Position numbers and translations under genes: made by a program
Assembly: GCA_041674385.1 (NCBI GenBank)
Contig: JBAYVU010000014.1
Coordinates: forward strand, 10,550-74,549
From: JACRAR01 sp041674385
GTDB lineage: Bacteria > Pseudomonadota > Gammaproteobacteria > Burkholderiales > Rhodocyclaceae
Direction: 5' to 3'
Length of the DNA: 64,000 nucleotides
Notes under the pieces: generated by a model
What the model was told of the DNA's origin: nothing
What the model saw: the letters and a program-made list of their open reading frames with translations, nothing else
The model's database searches: none
Part shown: piece after piece, positions 34,695 through 43,170 of the stretch
Layout: each line of letters begins with the position of its first letter
Position numbering within the stretch: position 1 is the first letter of the stretch

Positions 34695-35111
34695 TTATTG
34701 CCGCACCCTGGATCCTTCATGTGTCCCGGAAGGACGAACATCACACGTAATCACATAGGGATAGGGCATGGGATTGCCCGGATGATCGAGCAGGAGCGTT
34801 TTTATGTACGCAATCGCTTCAATCCTGCTGCACCTTGCTTCGGCCGATGCGAACCAGGTTCGTAGCGTCTGCCGATCAAGCGCGCTCCAATCCGCCGCAT
34901 AGGTCATCCAGTCCGATGCCACATAGTCGGCAAAGTAGGGGGAGCCGTCTTCCAGACTGAAATGCACAGCGTCGAGAACAAACAGCAAATCGTCGGGATC
35001 GTCCAGATTTTCGGCGATCTTGCGCGCCCGCTCGCTATCCATATGTCCTAGAAGCGCATGAAAGCGGTCCAGGGAAAATTCGACACGGCGTCCGCTTGGC
35101 AGGGTGGGCAT
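34695..35111 (-). CDS. Hypothetical protein
   Basis: A 138-residue protein; ATG 35111 is preferred because GGAG lies 6 bases upstream on the minus strand, whereas an ATG at 35123 has no ribosome site. Acidic and Trp/Tyr-containing (DGSPYFADYVASDWMTYAADWSALD), probably helical; no signal peptide or known motif. Located between the cNMP/GGDEF gene and the nar operon, on the opposite strand. Unknown function. Confidence 0.6.
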   Translation of the reverse strand: MPTLPSGRRVEFSLDRFHALLGHMDSERARKIAENLDDPDDLLFVLDAVHFSLEDGSPYFADYVASDWMTYAADWSALDRQTLRTWFASAEARCSRIEAIAYIKTLLLDHPGNPMPYPYVITCDVRPSGTHEGSRVRQ

Positions 35112-35503
35112 GATGATCTCCATTGAGGAAGAAATGTATCCTTGCTAAGCGAATCCCATGCCAGTATCGGGGTGTCGCCATGCTCTTTCAGCGGCATCGC
35201 GCATATCTTGCGCCGGGGAGCCTCGGCCTCGTTCGCAAACCTTGCCCATACTGGAGCGCGCAAACCATGCATCTTCGGTGCGGTGCAATAGAAATACCTC
35301 CTTATTTCCCGCGCTTGCCAGGCGGGGGGATTGATCGACCCGCTTGCTTGCAACGTTCAGTGCATCCAATGCCTTAGCTTCTACCACTAGCGAGAAGCAC
35401 TACTCCTTCCTAGGTATCCCCAAGCTTGCTTTGAGCGGCAAGGCCACTTGTGGCGCGGCCTCGGCCTGCCTAGACTGGCGTATCCCTTCACGGACACGCC
35501 GCC
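35112..35503. promoter_or_regulatory. Regulatory region upstream of narG
   Basis: A ~390-base gap with no convincing gene. It holds a NarL-like inverted heptamer site at 35401-35416 and a lone TTGAT half-site near 35327-35331 that is too incomplete to call an FNR box. The promoter itself was not pinned down. Confidence 0.55.
35401..35416 (+). promoter_or_regulatory. NarL/NarP-like 7-2-7 binding site
   Basis: TACTCCT-TC-CTAGGTA: the left heptamer fits TACYYMT fully, the right heptamer fits AKRRGTA except its first base. It is ~88 bases before the narG start and matches the known tail-to-tail arrangement bound by phosphorylated NarL/NarP. Confidence 0.6.
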
Positions 35504-38500
35504 ATGAGCCATTTTCTCGATCGACTGAATTTTTTCAAGAAAACCGCCGAACCGTTCTCCGACGGACACGGTACTGTCACCAATGAGGATCGCACCTGGG
35601 AGGACGGCTACCGCAAGCGCTGGCAGCACGACAAGATCGTGCGTTCGACGCATGGCACCAACTGCACCGGATCATGCTCCTGGAAGATCTACGTCAAGGG
35701 CGGTATCGTCACCTGGGAACCCCAGCAGACGGACTATCCGCGCACCCGTCCCGACTTGCCCAACCACGAACCGCGCGGTTGCGCACGCGGTGCCAGCTAT
35801 AGCTGGTATCTGTACAGCGCCAACCGGGTCAAGTATCCGATGGTGCGTGGCCGCCTGCTCAAGCTGTGGCGCGAGGCGCGCAAGAATCTGGATTCGGTCG
35901 AAGCCTGGGCCAGCATCGCCAACAACCCCGAGAAAGCGCGAGAGTACAAGAGCCGGCGCGGCTTGGGCGGCTTCGTGCGCGCCACCTGGGATGAGGTCAA
36001 CGAGATCATCGCCGCGGCCAACACCTATACCATCAAGCAGTACGGACCTGACCGGGTGATCGGTTTTTCGCCGATCCCCGCCATGTCGATGGTCAGCTAT
36101 GCCGCGGGATCGCGTTACCTCTCGCTGATCGGCGGCGTCTGCATGAGCTTCTACGATTGGTACTGCGACCTGCCGCCGTCCTCGCCGCAAATCTGGGGGG
36201 AACAGACCGACGTGCCCGAATCGGCCGACTGGTACAACTCCACCTTCATCATCGCCTGGGGTTCCAACGTGCCGCAGACGCGCACGCCGGATGCACACTT
36301 CTTCACCGAAGTGCGCTACAAGGGTACCAAGACCGTTTCCATCACGCCCGACTACTCCGAAGTCGCCAAGCTCGGCGACCTCTGGCTGCATCCCAAGCAG
36401 GGCACCGATGCGGCACTGGCCATGGCCATGGGGCATGTGATACTCAAGGAGTTCCATTTCGGCGCAAACAAATCGGCCTACTTCGAGGAGTACTGCCGCA
36501 AATACACCGACATGCCGCTGCTGGTGCAACTGGTGGAGAAAGACACGCCTACCGGCAAGCTGTTGGTCCCCGACCGTTATCTGCGTGCCGCGGATTTCCA
36601 GGATGGTCTGGGCCAGAGCAACAACGCCGACTGGAAGACCGTGGCGTTCGACGCCGATGGCAAGGCTATTCTGCCGCACGGCTCGATCGGTTTCCGCTGG
36701 GGCGCCGAAGGCCGCTCGGATGTCGGCAAGTGGAATCTCGAAGAGAAGGCAGCCGACGGCGCGGACACCCGGCTCAAACTGACGCTGGCCGACAGTCCCC
36801 ATGAACTTGCCGATGTCGCCTTCCCCTACTTCGGCGGCATCGTCACCGAGCATTTCCAGGAAAACAAGCAGACCGACGTGCTGTTGCGCAAGGTGCCCGT
36901 TGCGCACGTATTGCTGGGCAAGGATGGCAAACAGGTGCTGGTCGCCACCGTCTTCGATCTGCTGGCCGCCAACTACGGGGTGGATCGCGGCTTTGCAGAC
37001 GACAGCGTGGCCAGGGATTATGACGAAGACAAACCTTATTCGCCGGCCTGGCAGGAGAAGATCACCGGGGTGAAACGCGCCGATGTGATCACCGTGGCCC
37101 GCCAGTTCGCCGACAACGCCCACAAGACGCAGGGCAAATCGATGATCATCATCGGCGCCGCGATGAACCACTGGTATCACAGCGACATGAACTACCGCGG
37201 TGTCATCAATATGCTGATGATGTGCGGTTGTGTCGGCAAATCGGGCGGCGGCTGGGCGCATTACGTCGGTCAGGAAAAGCTTCGGCCGCAGACCGGCTGG
37301 ACCGCGCTGGCTTTCGCGCTGGACTGGATCCGGCCCCCGCGTCAAATGAATTCGACCTCTTTCTTCTATGCGCACACCGATCAGTGGCGCTACGAGAAGC
37401 TGGAGATGAAGGAAATCCTTTCGCCCACCGCCGACCCCAGGGAATTCAGCGGCAGCATGATCGACTACAACGTGCGCGCCGAACGTATGGGCTGGCTGCC
37501 CTCGGCGCCGCAGCTGCAGACCAACCCGTTGCAGGTGGTCAAGGATGCTGCGGCCGTCGGCATGGAACCCAAGGATTACACGGTCAAGGCGCTCAAGGAC
37601 GGCAGTTTGCGGATGTCCTGCGAGGATCCCGACCATCCGTCCAACTTCCCGCGCAATATGTTCATTTGGCGCTCCAACCTGCTCGGTTCTTCGGGCAAGG
37701 GCCACGAATATTTCCTCAAGCATCTGCTCGGCACCACGCATGGTGTGCAAGGCAAGGATCTCGGCAGCTTCGGCGGGGCCAAACCGCAGGAAGTGGTGTG
37801 GCGAGACCATGCGCCCGAAGGTAAACTCGACCTGCTGGTGACCTTGGACTTCCGCATGAGCACCACCTGTCTCTACTCCGACATCGTGCTGCCCACCGCC
37901 ACTTGGTACGAGAAGAACGACCTCAACACTTCCGACATGCATCCCTTCATCCACCCGCTGTCGCAGGCCGTCGATCCGGCCTGGGAAGCCAAGAGCGACT
38001 GGGAAATCTACAAGGGCATCGCCAAGAAATTCTCCGAAGTCTGCGTCGGTCATCTTGGCGTGGAAAAGGAAATGGTGCTGACGCCGCTGATGCACGACAC
38101 CCCGGGCGAACTCGCCCAGGCGCTGGGCGTCAAGGAATGGAAGAAGGGTGAATGCGATCTGGTTCCCGGCAAGACCGCGCCAGCGATGGCCGTGGTCGAG
38201 CGCGACTATCCCAACGTGTATAAGCGCTTCACCGCCTTGGGGCCGTTGATGGAAAAGGTCGGCAACGGCGGCAAGGGCATCGCCTGGAACACCCAGGAGG
38301 AAGTGAAAGGCTTGCGCGACCTGAACGGCGTGGTCAGGGAGGAGGGCGCCAGCCAGGGCATGGCGAAGATCGAGACGGATATCGATGCCACCGAAGTGGT
38401 GCTGATGCTGGCCCCCGAAACCAACGGCCATGTCGCGGTCAAGGCCTGGGAGGCGCTGTCCAAGATCACCGGACGCGAACATGCACACCTGGCGCATGGT

Positions 38501-39277
38501 AAGGAACACGAGAAGATCCGCTTCCGCGACATCCAGGCGCAACCGCGCAAGATCATCTCCTCGCCCACCTGGTCCGGACTCGAAGACGAGCATGTTTCCT
38601 ACAACGCCGGCTATACCAACGTGCATGAGCTGATCCCCTGGCGCACGCTGTCCGGCCGCCAGCAGTTCTACCAGGATCACAAGTGGATGCTGGGCTTCGG
38701 CGAAGGCCTGTGCGTCTACAAGCCGCCCGTAGACCTGAAGACGGTGAAACCGATCCAGGGCAAGAAGGGCAACGGCAATGCCGAGGTGGTGCTCAACTTC
38801 ATCACGCCGCATCAGAAGTGGGGCATCCACTCGACCTACACCGATAACCTGATCATGCTGACGCTGTCGCGCGGCGGACCGATCGTCTGGCTTTCGGAAA
38901 CCGATGCACAGAAGGTCGGCATCGTCGACAACGACTGGATCGAACTCTACAACGTCAATGGCGCCATCACCGCCCGCGCGGTGGTCAGCCAGCGCGTCAA
39001 TCCCGGCATGTGCATGATGTACCACGCCCAGGAAAAAATCGTCAATACGCCGGGTTCGGAAATCACCGGCACGCGCGGCGGCATCCACAATTCGGTAACG
39101 CGCGCAGTGCTCAAACCGACCCACATGATCGGCGGCTACGCGCAGCTTTCCTACGGTTTCAACTACTACGGCACCATCGGCACCAACCGCGACGAGTTCG
39201 TCATCGTGCGCAAGATGAAGACGGTGGACTGGATGGACGAGCCGCAACCCGCCGCCCTCGAAGGAGCCCATTCATGA
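35504..39277 (+). CDS. narG: Respiratory nitrate reductase, alpha subunit
   Basis: A 1257-residue molybdoenzyme of standard length. The N-terminal Fe-S site is H50-x3-C54-x3-C58...C93 as in E. coli NarG. The Mo ligand Asp lies in YDWYCDLPP (about residue 223). Contains QTDVPESADWYNSTFIIAWGSN and the molydopterin-binding C-terminal domain. Reduces nitrate to nitrite at a cytoplasm-facing site using electrons from NarHI; no Tat signal, as expected for the membrane-bound cytoplasmic type. First gene of narGHJI; its stop overlaps the narH start. Confidence 0.97.
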   Translation: MSHFLDRLNFFKKTAEPFSDGHGTVTNEDRTWEDGYRKRWQHDKIVRSTHGTNCTGSCSWKIYVKGGIVTWEPQQTDYPRTRPDLPNHEPRGCARGASYSWYLYSANRVKYPMVRGRLLKLWREARKNLDSVEAWASIANNPEKAREYKSRRGLGGFVRATWDEVNEIIAAANTYTIKQYGPDRVIGFSPIPAMSMVSYAAGSRYLSLIGGVCMSFYDWYCDLPPSSPQIWGEQTDVPESADWYNSTFIIAWGSNVPQTRTPDAHFFTEVRYKGTKTVSITPDYSEVAKLGDLWLHPKQGTDAALAMAMGHVILKEFHFGANKSAYFEEYCRKYTDMPLLVQLVEKDTPTGKLLVPDRYLRAADFQDGLGQSNNADWKTVAFDADGKAILPHGSIGFRWGAEGRSDVGKWNLEEKAADGADTRLKLTLADSPHELADVAFPYFGGIVTEHFQENKQTDVLLRKVPVAHVLLGKDGKQVLVATVFDLLAANYGVDRGFADDSVARDYDEDKPYSPAWQEKITGVKRADVITVARQFADNAHKTQGKSMIIIGAAMNHWYHSDMNYRGVINMLMMCGCVGKSGGGWAHYVGQEKLRPQTGWTALAFALDWIRPPRQMNSTSFFYAHTDQWRYEKLEMKEILSPTADPREFSGSMIDYNVRAERMGWLPSAPQLQTNPLQVVKDAAAVGMEPKDYTVKALKDGSLRMSCEDPDHPSNFPRNMFIWRSNLLGSSGKGHEYFLKHLLGTTHGVQGKDLGSFGGAKPQEVVWRDHAPEGKLDLLVTLDFRMSTTCLYSDIVLPTATWYEKNDLNTSDMHPFIHPLSQAVDPAWEAKSDWEIYKGIAKKFSEVCVGHLGVEKEMVLTPLMHDTPGELAQALGVKEWKKGECDLVPGKTAPAMAVVERDYPNVYKRFTALGPLMEKVGNGGKGIAWNTQEEVKGLRDLNGVVREEGASQGMAKIETDIDATEVVLMLAPETNGHVAVKAWEALSKITGREHAHLAHGKEHEKIRFRDIQAQPRKIISSPTWSGLEDEHVSYNAGYTNVHELIPWRTLSGRQQFYQDHKWMLGFGEGLCVYKPPVDLKTVKPIQGKKGNGNAEVVLNFITPHQKWGIHSTYTDNLIMLTLSRGGPIVWLSETDAQKVGIVDNDWIELYNVNGAITARAVVSQRVNPGMCMMYHAQEKIVNTPGSEITGTRGGIHNSVTRAVLKPTHMIGGYAQLSYGFNYYGTIGTNRDEFVIVRKMKTVDWMDEPQPAALEGAHS

Positions 39278-40815
39278 AAATCAGAGCGCAAATCGGCATG
39301 GTCCTGAACCTGGACAAATGCATCGGCTGCCATACCTGCTCGGTCACCTGCAAGAACGTGTGGACCAATCGTCCCGGCATGGAGTACGCGTGGTTCAACA
39401 ACGTCGAGAGCAAACCCGGCGTCGGTTACCCCAAGCAATGGGAAAACCAGAACGTCTGGAACGGCGGCTGGGTGCGCAAGGACGACGGCAAGATCGTGCC
39501 GCGCCAGGGCGGCAAGCTGGCGAACCTGGCGAAGATCTTCGCCAACCCCAACCTGCCCGAGATCGACGACTACTACGAACCGTTCACCTTCGACTACGAG
39601 CATTTGCACACTGCGCCGGATAGCAAGGCGCCGCCGGTGGCGCGCCCGCGCAGCCTGATCAGCGGCGAGCGCATGGAAAAAATCGAAGGGGGCCCGAACT
39701 GGGAAGAAATCCTCGGCGGCGAATTCGCCAAGCGCAGCAAGGACGTAAACTTCGAGGCCGTGCAAAAGGAGATTTACGGCCAGTTCGAGAACACTTTCAT
39801 GATGTACATGCCGCGTCTGTGCGAGCACTGCCTGAATCCGGCCTGCGTCGCGTCGTGCCCCTCGGGGTCGATCTACAAGCGCGAGGAAGACGGCATCGTG
39901 CTCATCGACCAGGACAAGTGCCGCGGCTGGCGCATGTGCGTGTCGGGCTGCCCCTACAAGAAGATTTACTACAACTGGCAAAGCGGCAAGGCGGAGAAGT
40001 GCATCTTCTGCTACCCGCGCATCGAGGCCGGACAGCCGACCGTGTGTTCCGAAACCTGTGTCGGCCGCATCCGCTATCTCGGTGTGCTGCTCTATGATGC
40101 CGACAAGATCGAGGCGGCTGCTTCGGTGGCTTCCGAGAAAGCGTTGTACGACGCGCAACTCGGCCTGTTTCTCAATCCGCACGATCCGGTCATACAGCAG
40201 CAGGCGCGCCAGGACGGCATCCCGGAAGCATGGCTCAAGGCGGCACAGAACTCGCCGGTCTACAAGATGGCCATGGAATGGCGCGTCGCCCTGCCCCTGC
40301 ACCCCGAATACCGCACCCTGCCGATGGTGTGGTACGTGCCGCCGCTGTCGCCGATCCAGTCGGCCGCCAACAGCGGCCTGGTGGGCGTCAATGGCGCGAT
40401 TCCCGACGTGAAGCAGCTGCGCATCCCGGTGAAATACCTTGCCAACCTGCTCACGGCCGGCGACGAGGCCCCGGTGATCCGGGCGTTGGAACGCATGCTG
40501 GCGATGCGCGCCTTCATGCGCGAGCGTCATGTCGAGAGCCGCGACAACGCGGATATCTTGCGTCAGGTCGGCATCTCGGTCGCGCAGGTCGAGGACATGT
40601 ACCACATCATGGCCATCGCCAACTACGAGGACCGTTTCGTGATTCCCACCACGCACCGCGAATATGCCGAAAACGCCTACGATTTGCGTGGCGGCTGCGG
40701 TTTCTCCTTCGGCAACGGCTGCTCGGACGGCGCCTCGGATACCAGTTTGTTCGGTTCCAGCAGCAGCGGCAAGAACGCCAAGCAGCGCTTCATCCCGATC
40801 AAGGAGGTGGGTTGA
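39274..40815 (+). CDS. narH: Respiratory nitrate reductase, beta subunit
   Basis: A 513-residue Fe-S protein starting at ATG 39274 inside the narG stop. Four cysteine clusters: CIGCHTCSVTC (16-26), CEHCLNPACVASC, CRGWRMCVSGC and CIFCYPR. The Trp in CRGWRMC is the normal NarH substitution giving one [3Fe-4S] with three [4Fe-4S]. Transfers electrons from NarI to NarG. Overlaps narJ by one base. Confidence 0.97.
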   Translation: MKIRAQIGMVLNLDKCIGCHTCSVTCKNVWTNRPGMEYAWFNNVESKPGVGYPKQWENQNVWNGGWVRKDDGKIVPRQGGKLANLAKIFANPNLPEIDDYYEPFTFDYEHLHTAPDSKAPPVARPRSLISGERMEKIEGGPNWEEILGGEFAKRSKDVNFEAVQKEIYGQFENTFMMYMPRLCEHCLNPACVASCPSGSIYKREEDGIVLIDQDKCRGWRMCVSGCPYKKIYYNWQSGKAEKCIFCYPRIEAGQPTVCSETCVGRIRYLGVLLYDADKIEAAASVASEKALYDAQLGLFLNPHDPVIQQQARQDGIPEAWLKAAQNSPVYKMAMEWRVALPLHPEYRTLPMVWYVPPLSPIQSAANSGLVGVNGAIPDVKQLRIPVKYLANLLTAGDEAPVIRALERMLAMRAFMRERHVESRDNADILRQVGISVAQVEDMYHIMAIANYEDRFVIPTTHREYAENAYDLRGGCGFSFGNGCSDGASDTSLFGSSSSGKNAKQRFIPIKEVG

Positions 40816-41501
40816 TGAACCCGAACCTTACCTATCGCGCACTGGCAGCGCTGCTCTCCTATCCGCACGAGGAACTGCTGGGCAGTCTGGCTGAATTGCG
40901 CGATGTGTTCTACACCGACCAGCGCCTCAAGTCGGCAGATCGCGCGGCGCTGGGACGGCTGCTCGATCGCCTGCATGACGCCGATCTGATGGACTCCGAA
41001 TCCGAATATATCGACACCTTCGATCGTGGCCGGGCGGCCTCGCTCAACCTGTTCGAACATGTGCATGGCGAATCGCGCGATCGCGGCCAAGCCATGGTCG
41101 ACTTGCTGGCGCTCTACGAGCGTCATGACTTGGCTTTGACAGTGCGCGACCTGCCGGATTTCCTGCCGGTGTTTCTGGAGTTCCTGTCGCTGCTCGACGA
41201 ATCCGAAGCGCAACAGCAATTGCAGGAAGTACAGCACCTGCTGGAGACCATCGGAGCGACCCTGACACGGCGCGCAAGTCCCTATGCGGCAGTGTTCCAG
41301 GCGCTGCTGCGTCTGGCCGGAGAGCGCCATCCCGAGCGGCAATTGAGCAATCGCGAAGGTGCGCCGGTGGAAGAGGACACCACGTTCGAAGCCATCGACC
41401 AAGCCTGGGCGGACCAGCCCGTCACTTTCCTGGGCGCGTGTTCACCGCAATCCGCGCCCCAGCAATCACAAACCATTGAGTTCCATCGGAGGACGGCATG
41501 A
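40815..41501 (+). CDS. narJ: Nitrate reductase molybdenum-cofactor assembly chaperone
   Basis: A 228-residue cytosolic chaperone of the NarJ/TorD family; AAGGAGG is 10 bases before ATG 40815. LSYPHEELLGSL, EYIDTFDRGRAASLNLFEHVHGESRDRGQAMVDLL and LPDFLPVFLEFLS are NarJ signatures. Needed for cofactor insertion and membrane docking of NarGH. Its tail is an extension ending QTIEFHRRTA. Overlaps narI by 4 bases. Confidence 0.95.
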   Translation: MNPNLTYRALAALLSYPHEELLGSLAELRDVFYTDQRLKSADRAALGRLLDRLHDADLMDSESEYIDTFDRGRAASLNLFEHVHGESRDRGQAMVDLLALYERHDLALTVRDLPDFLPVFLEFLSLLDESEAQQQLQEVQHLLETIGATLTRRASPYAAVFQALLRLAGERHPERQLSNREGAPVEEDTTFEAIDQAWADQPVTFLGACSPQSAPQQSQTIEFHRRTA

Positions 41502-42181
41502 GCGCCTTGAACGATTTCGTCTTCGGCATCTATCCCTACATCTGCCTGACAGTCTTCTTCGTCGGCAGCCTGGTTCGCTTCGACCGCGAGCAATACACCT
41601 GGAAAAGCGATTCCTCGCAGTTGCTGAGGACCGGCCAGTTGCGGCTCGGCAGCAACCTGTTCCACATCGGCGTGCTGGGCATCTTCTTCGGCCACTTGGG
41701 CGGACTGCTGGTGCCGCTGGAAGTTTGGCATGTGCTGGGCGTGACCATGCCGGCCAAGCAGATGATCGCGATTTTCGGCGGCGGCACCTGCGGTGTGCTG
41801 GGCATCGTCGGCGCCCTGATGCTGGTGCAACGACGGCTTGGCGATGTGCGTATCCTGCGCAACAGCAAGCCCATGGATATCGCCATATTGCTGTTGCTGA
41901 TGACCCAACTAGCGCTTGGCTTGCTGACGATCCCGGTTTCCTTGCAGCATATGGACGGCGGCGAAATGGTCAAGCTGGTGGAATGGGCGCAGCACATCTG
42001 GACCTTCCGCAGCGGCGCAGCCGATTTCCTGGCGGATGTCGCGATCCTGTTCAAGCTGCACCTGTTCCTCGGCCTGACGGTCTTCCTGGTGTTTCCCTTC
42101 ACGCGGCTGGTGCATGTCTGGAGCGGCTTCGCCGTGGTCAGCTACGTGGTTCGTGCCTACCAGCTAGTGCGCGCACGCTGA
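41498..42181 (+). CDS. narI: Respiratory nitrate reductase, gamma subunit (cytochrome b)
   Basis: A 227-residue membrane protein with five transmembrane helices and heme-ligand His pairs (HIGVLGIFFGHLGG; FKLHLFLGLTVFLVFPFTRLVHVWS). Oxidises quinol at the periplasmic side and passes electrons to NarH. Standard length. Ends the operon; a hairpin follows. Confidence 0.96.
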   Translation: MSALNDFVFGIYPYICLTVFFVGSLVRFDREQYTWKSDSSQLLRTGQLRLGSNLFHIGVLGIFFGHLGGLLVPLEVWHVLGVTMPAKQMIAIFGGGTCGVLGIVGALMLVQRRLGDVRILRNSKPMDIAILLLLMTQLALGLLTIPVSLQHMDGGEMVKLVEWAQHIWTFRSGAADFLADVAILFKLHLFLGLTVFLVFPFTRLVHVWSGFAVVSYVVRAYQLVRAR

Positions 42182-42203
42182 GAGTAGCGATCCTCGCTCC
42201 CCT

Positions 42204-42240
42204 AGGCGCCGGAGGTCACGATCTCCGGCGCCTGAGCTTC
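42204..42240 (+). terminator. Hairpin after narI
   Basis: Perfect 11-bp arms AGGCGCCGGAG (42204-42214) and CTCCGGCGCCT (42223-42233), loop GTCACGAT, followed by a pyrimidine-rich stretch without a clean T-run. Strong stem 22 bases past the stop. Confidence 0.6.
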
Positions 42241-42332
42241 CTTCCATTTCCTTTATCCCACCTGCTTTCCTCGAAGACGAAATTTCGGGGGAAGCTCAGT
42301 CGTTGGAATGATGTGAGCGCGCTTCATGGCCG

Positions 42333-42710
42333 CTACGCTGCCCGCCTTGTTTGCCCGGTCTTGCTGCTGGTAGGTTTCTTCGGCGCCGCCGTCGACCGTG
42401 CTCGTGCCACTTTCACCGTTGCAACTGGCTTGATCGTCAGTCCCACGCGCATCCCGGCGCGAGTTGCCATATTTACCAGCGCATCCAGGCTGAATTCGCT
42501 GATTTTGCCCTTGAGCAATTGATTAAGGCGCGGCTGAGTGAGGCCAAGCGCCTGCGCAGCCTTCGCTTGAGTGAGTCCGCTGGCCCTGTACCAGTGTTCC
42601 ACCGCCATCATGGTTTGCGAGCGCAATTGCAGGTTTTGTGCTTCCTCACCATCAAAGCCCAGATCGGCGAAAATATTGCCGCTCCCCTTGGTCATGGCCA
42701 GTTTGTTCAT
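42333..42710 (-). CDS. HigA-like XRE-family antitoxin
   Basis: A 125-residue protein with an XRE helix-turn-helix (GLTQAKAAQALGLTQPRLNQLLKGKISEFSLDALVNMATRAGM). The C-terminus is basic (RARSTAAPKKPTSSKTGQTRR). Lies directly after the toxin gene on the minus strand with a 4-base overlap, the toxin-first order typical of higBA. Likely binds the pair's promoter and neutralises the toxin. Confidence 0.85.
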   Translation of the reverse strand: MNKLAMTKGSGNIFADLGFDGEEAQNLQLRSQTMMAVEHWYRASGLTQAKAAQALGLTQPRLNQLLKGKISEFSLDALVNMATRAGMRVGLTIKPVATVKVARARSTAAPKKPTSSKTGQTRRAA

Positions 42711-43057
42711 TTCCGTTTCCTCTCATTCAGTAATTCGCGGTACCGCTTGTTGGCAAGATCAATGTCGATTTTTGGTGTGCGCCTGGTCTTCTTTTCAAAG
42801 CCATGCAGCACATACACTGCCTCGGCGAACTTGGCGACGTACAGCACGCGGTAGCCAGTCTCGACATGAATCCGAATCTCCCGCACGCCAGCACCTACGG
42901 TTTCCATTGGCTTCCAGTCAGCCGGTTCCCTTCCTTCCTGCACAATACCCAACTGGTGACCGGCCTCGCGACGTGCATCAGGTGAGAAAGACTTGACTGA
43001 ATCCAGGCTGTTACCGAGCCAGATCAGTGGCTTCTGTTGAGTCTTTGACATCGGCAT
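42707..43057 (-). CDS. HigB/Gp49-like toxin
   Basis: A 116-residue protein of the phage-derived Gp49/HigB-RelE family: WLGNSLDSVKSFSPDARREAGHQLGIVQEG, VREIRIHVETGYRVLYVAKFAEAVYVLHGFEKKTRRTP. RelE-type toxins cleave mRNA on the ribosome. Paired with the XRE gene. ATG 43057 follows CAGGA. Confidence 0.85.
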   Translation of the reverse strand: MPMSKTQQKPLIWLGNSLDSVKSFSPDARREAGHQLGIVQEGREPADWKPMETVGAGVREIRIHVETGYRVLYVAKFAEAVYVLHGFEKKTRRTPKIDIDLANKRYRELLNERKRK

Positions 43058-43073
43058 AGATTATTCCTGTTTC

Positions 43074-43079
43074 AGTATA
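43074..43079 (-). promoter_or_regulatory. Possible -10 of the toxin-antitoxin promoter
   Basis: TATACT on the minus strand 20 bases before the toxin start; no good -35 is seen at 17 bases. Confidence 0.35.
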
Positions 43080-43104
43080 AATGCAAGAGATCGGATCATA
43101 ACAA

Positions 43105-43134
43105 ACAAAAAAGCCCGTATTTAAGCGGGCTTTG
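43105..43134 (-). terminator. Intrinsic terminator downstream of argJ
   Basis: Read on the minus strand, arms AAAGCCCGC / GCGGGCTTT-like (AAGCCCG and CGGGCTT) are followed by TTTTTTGTTTGT. It separates argJ from the toxin-antitoxin promoter. Confidence 0.75.
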
Positions 43135-43170
43135 TGGATTCTGCCGGACTGTGCCGGATGTAGTGTTTTA

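Noticed and set aside
35327..35340. TTGATCGACC as an FNR box before narG
   Set aside because: Only the left half-site fits; the right half lacks ATCAA.
35672..39271. A very long open frame (~1199 codons) antisense to narG
   Set aside because: It mirrors the codon bias of narG (GC-rich third positions) and shows low-complexity His/Gly/Leu-rich translation with no motif; the plus strand encodes a certain narG.
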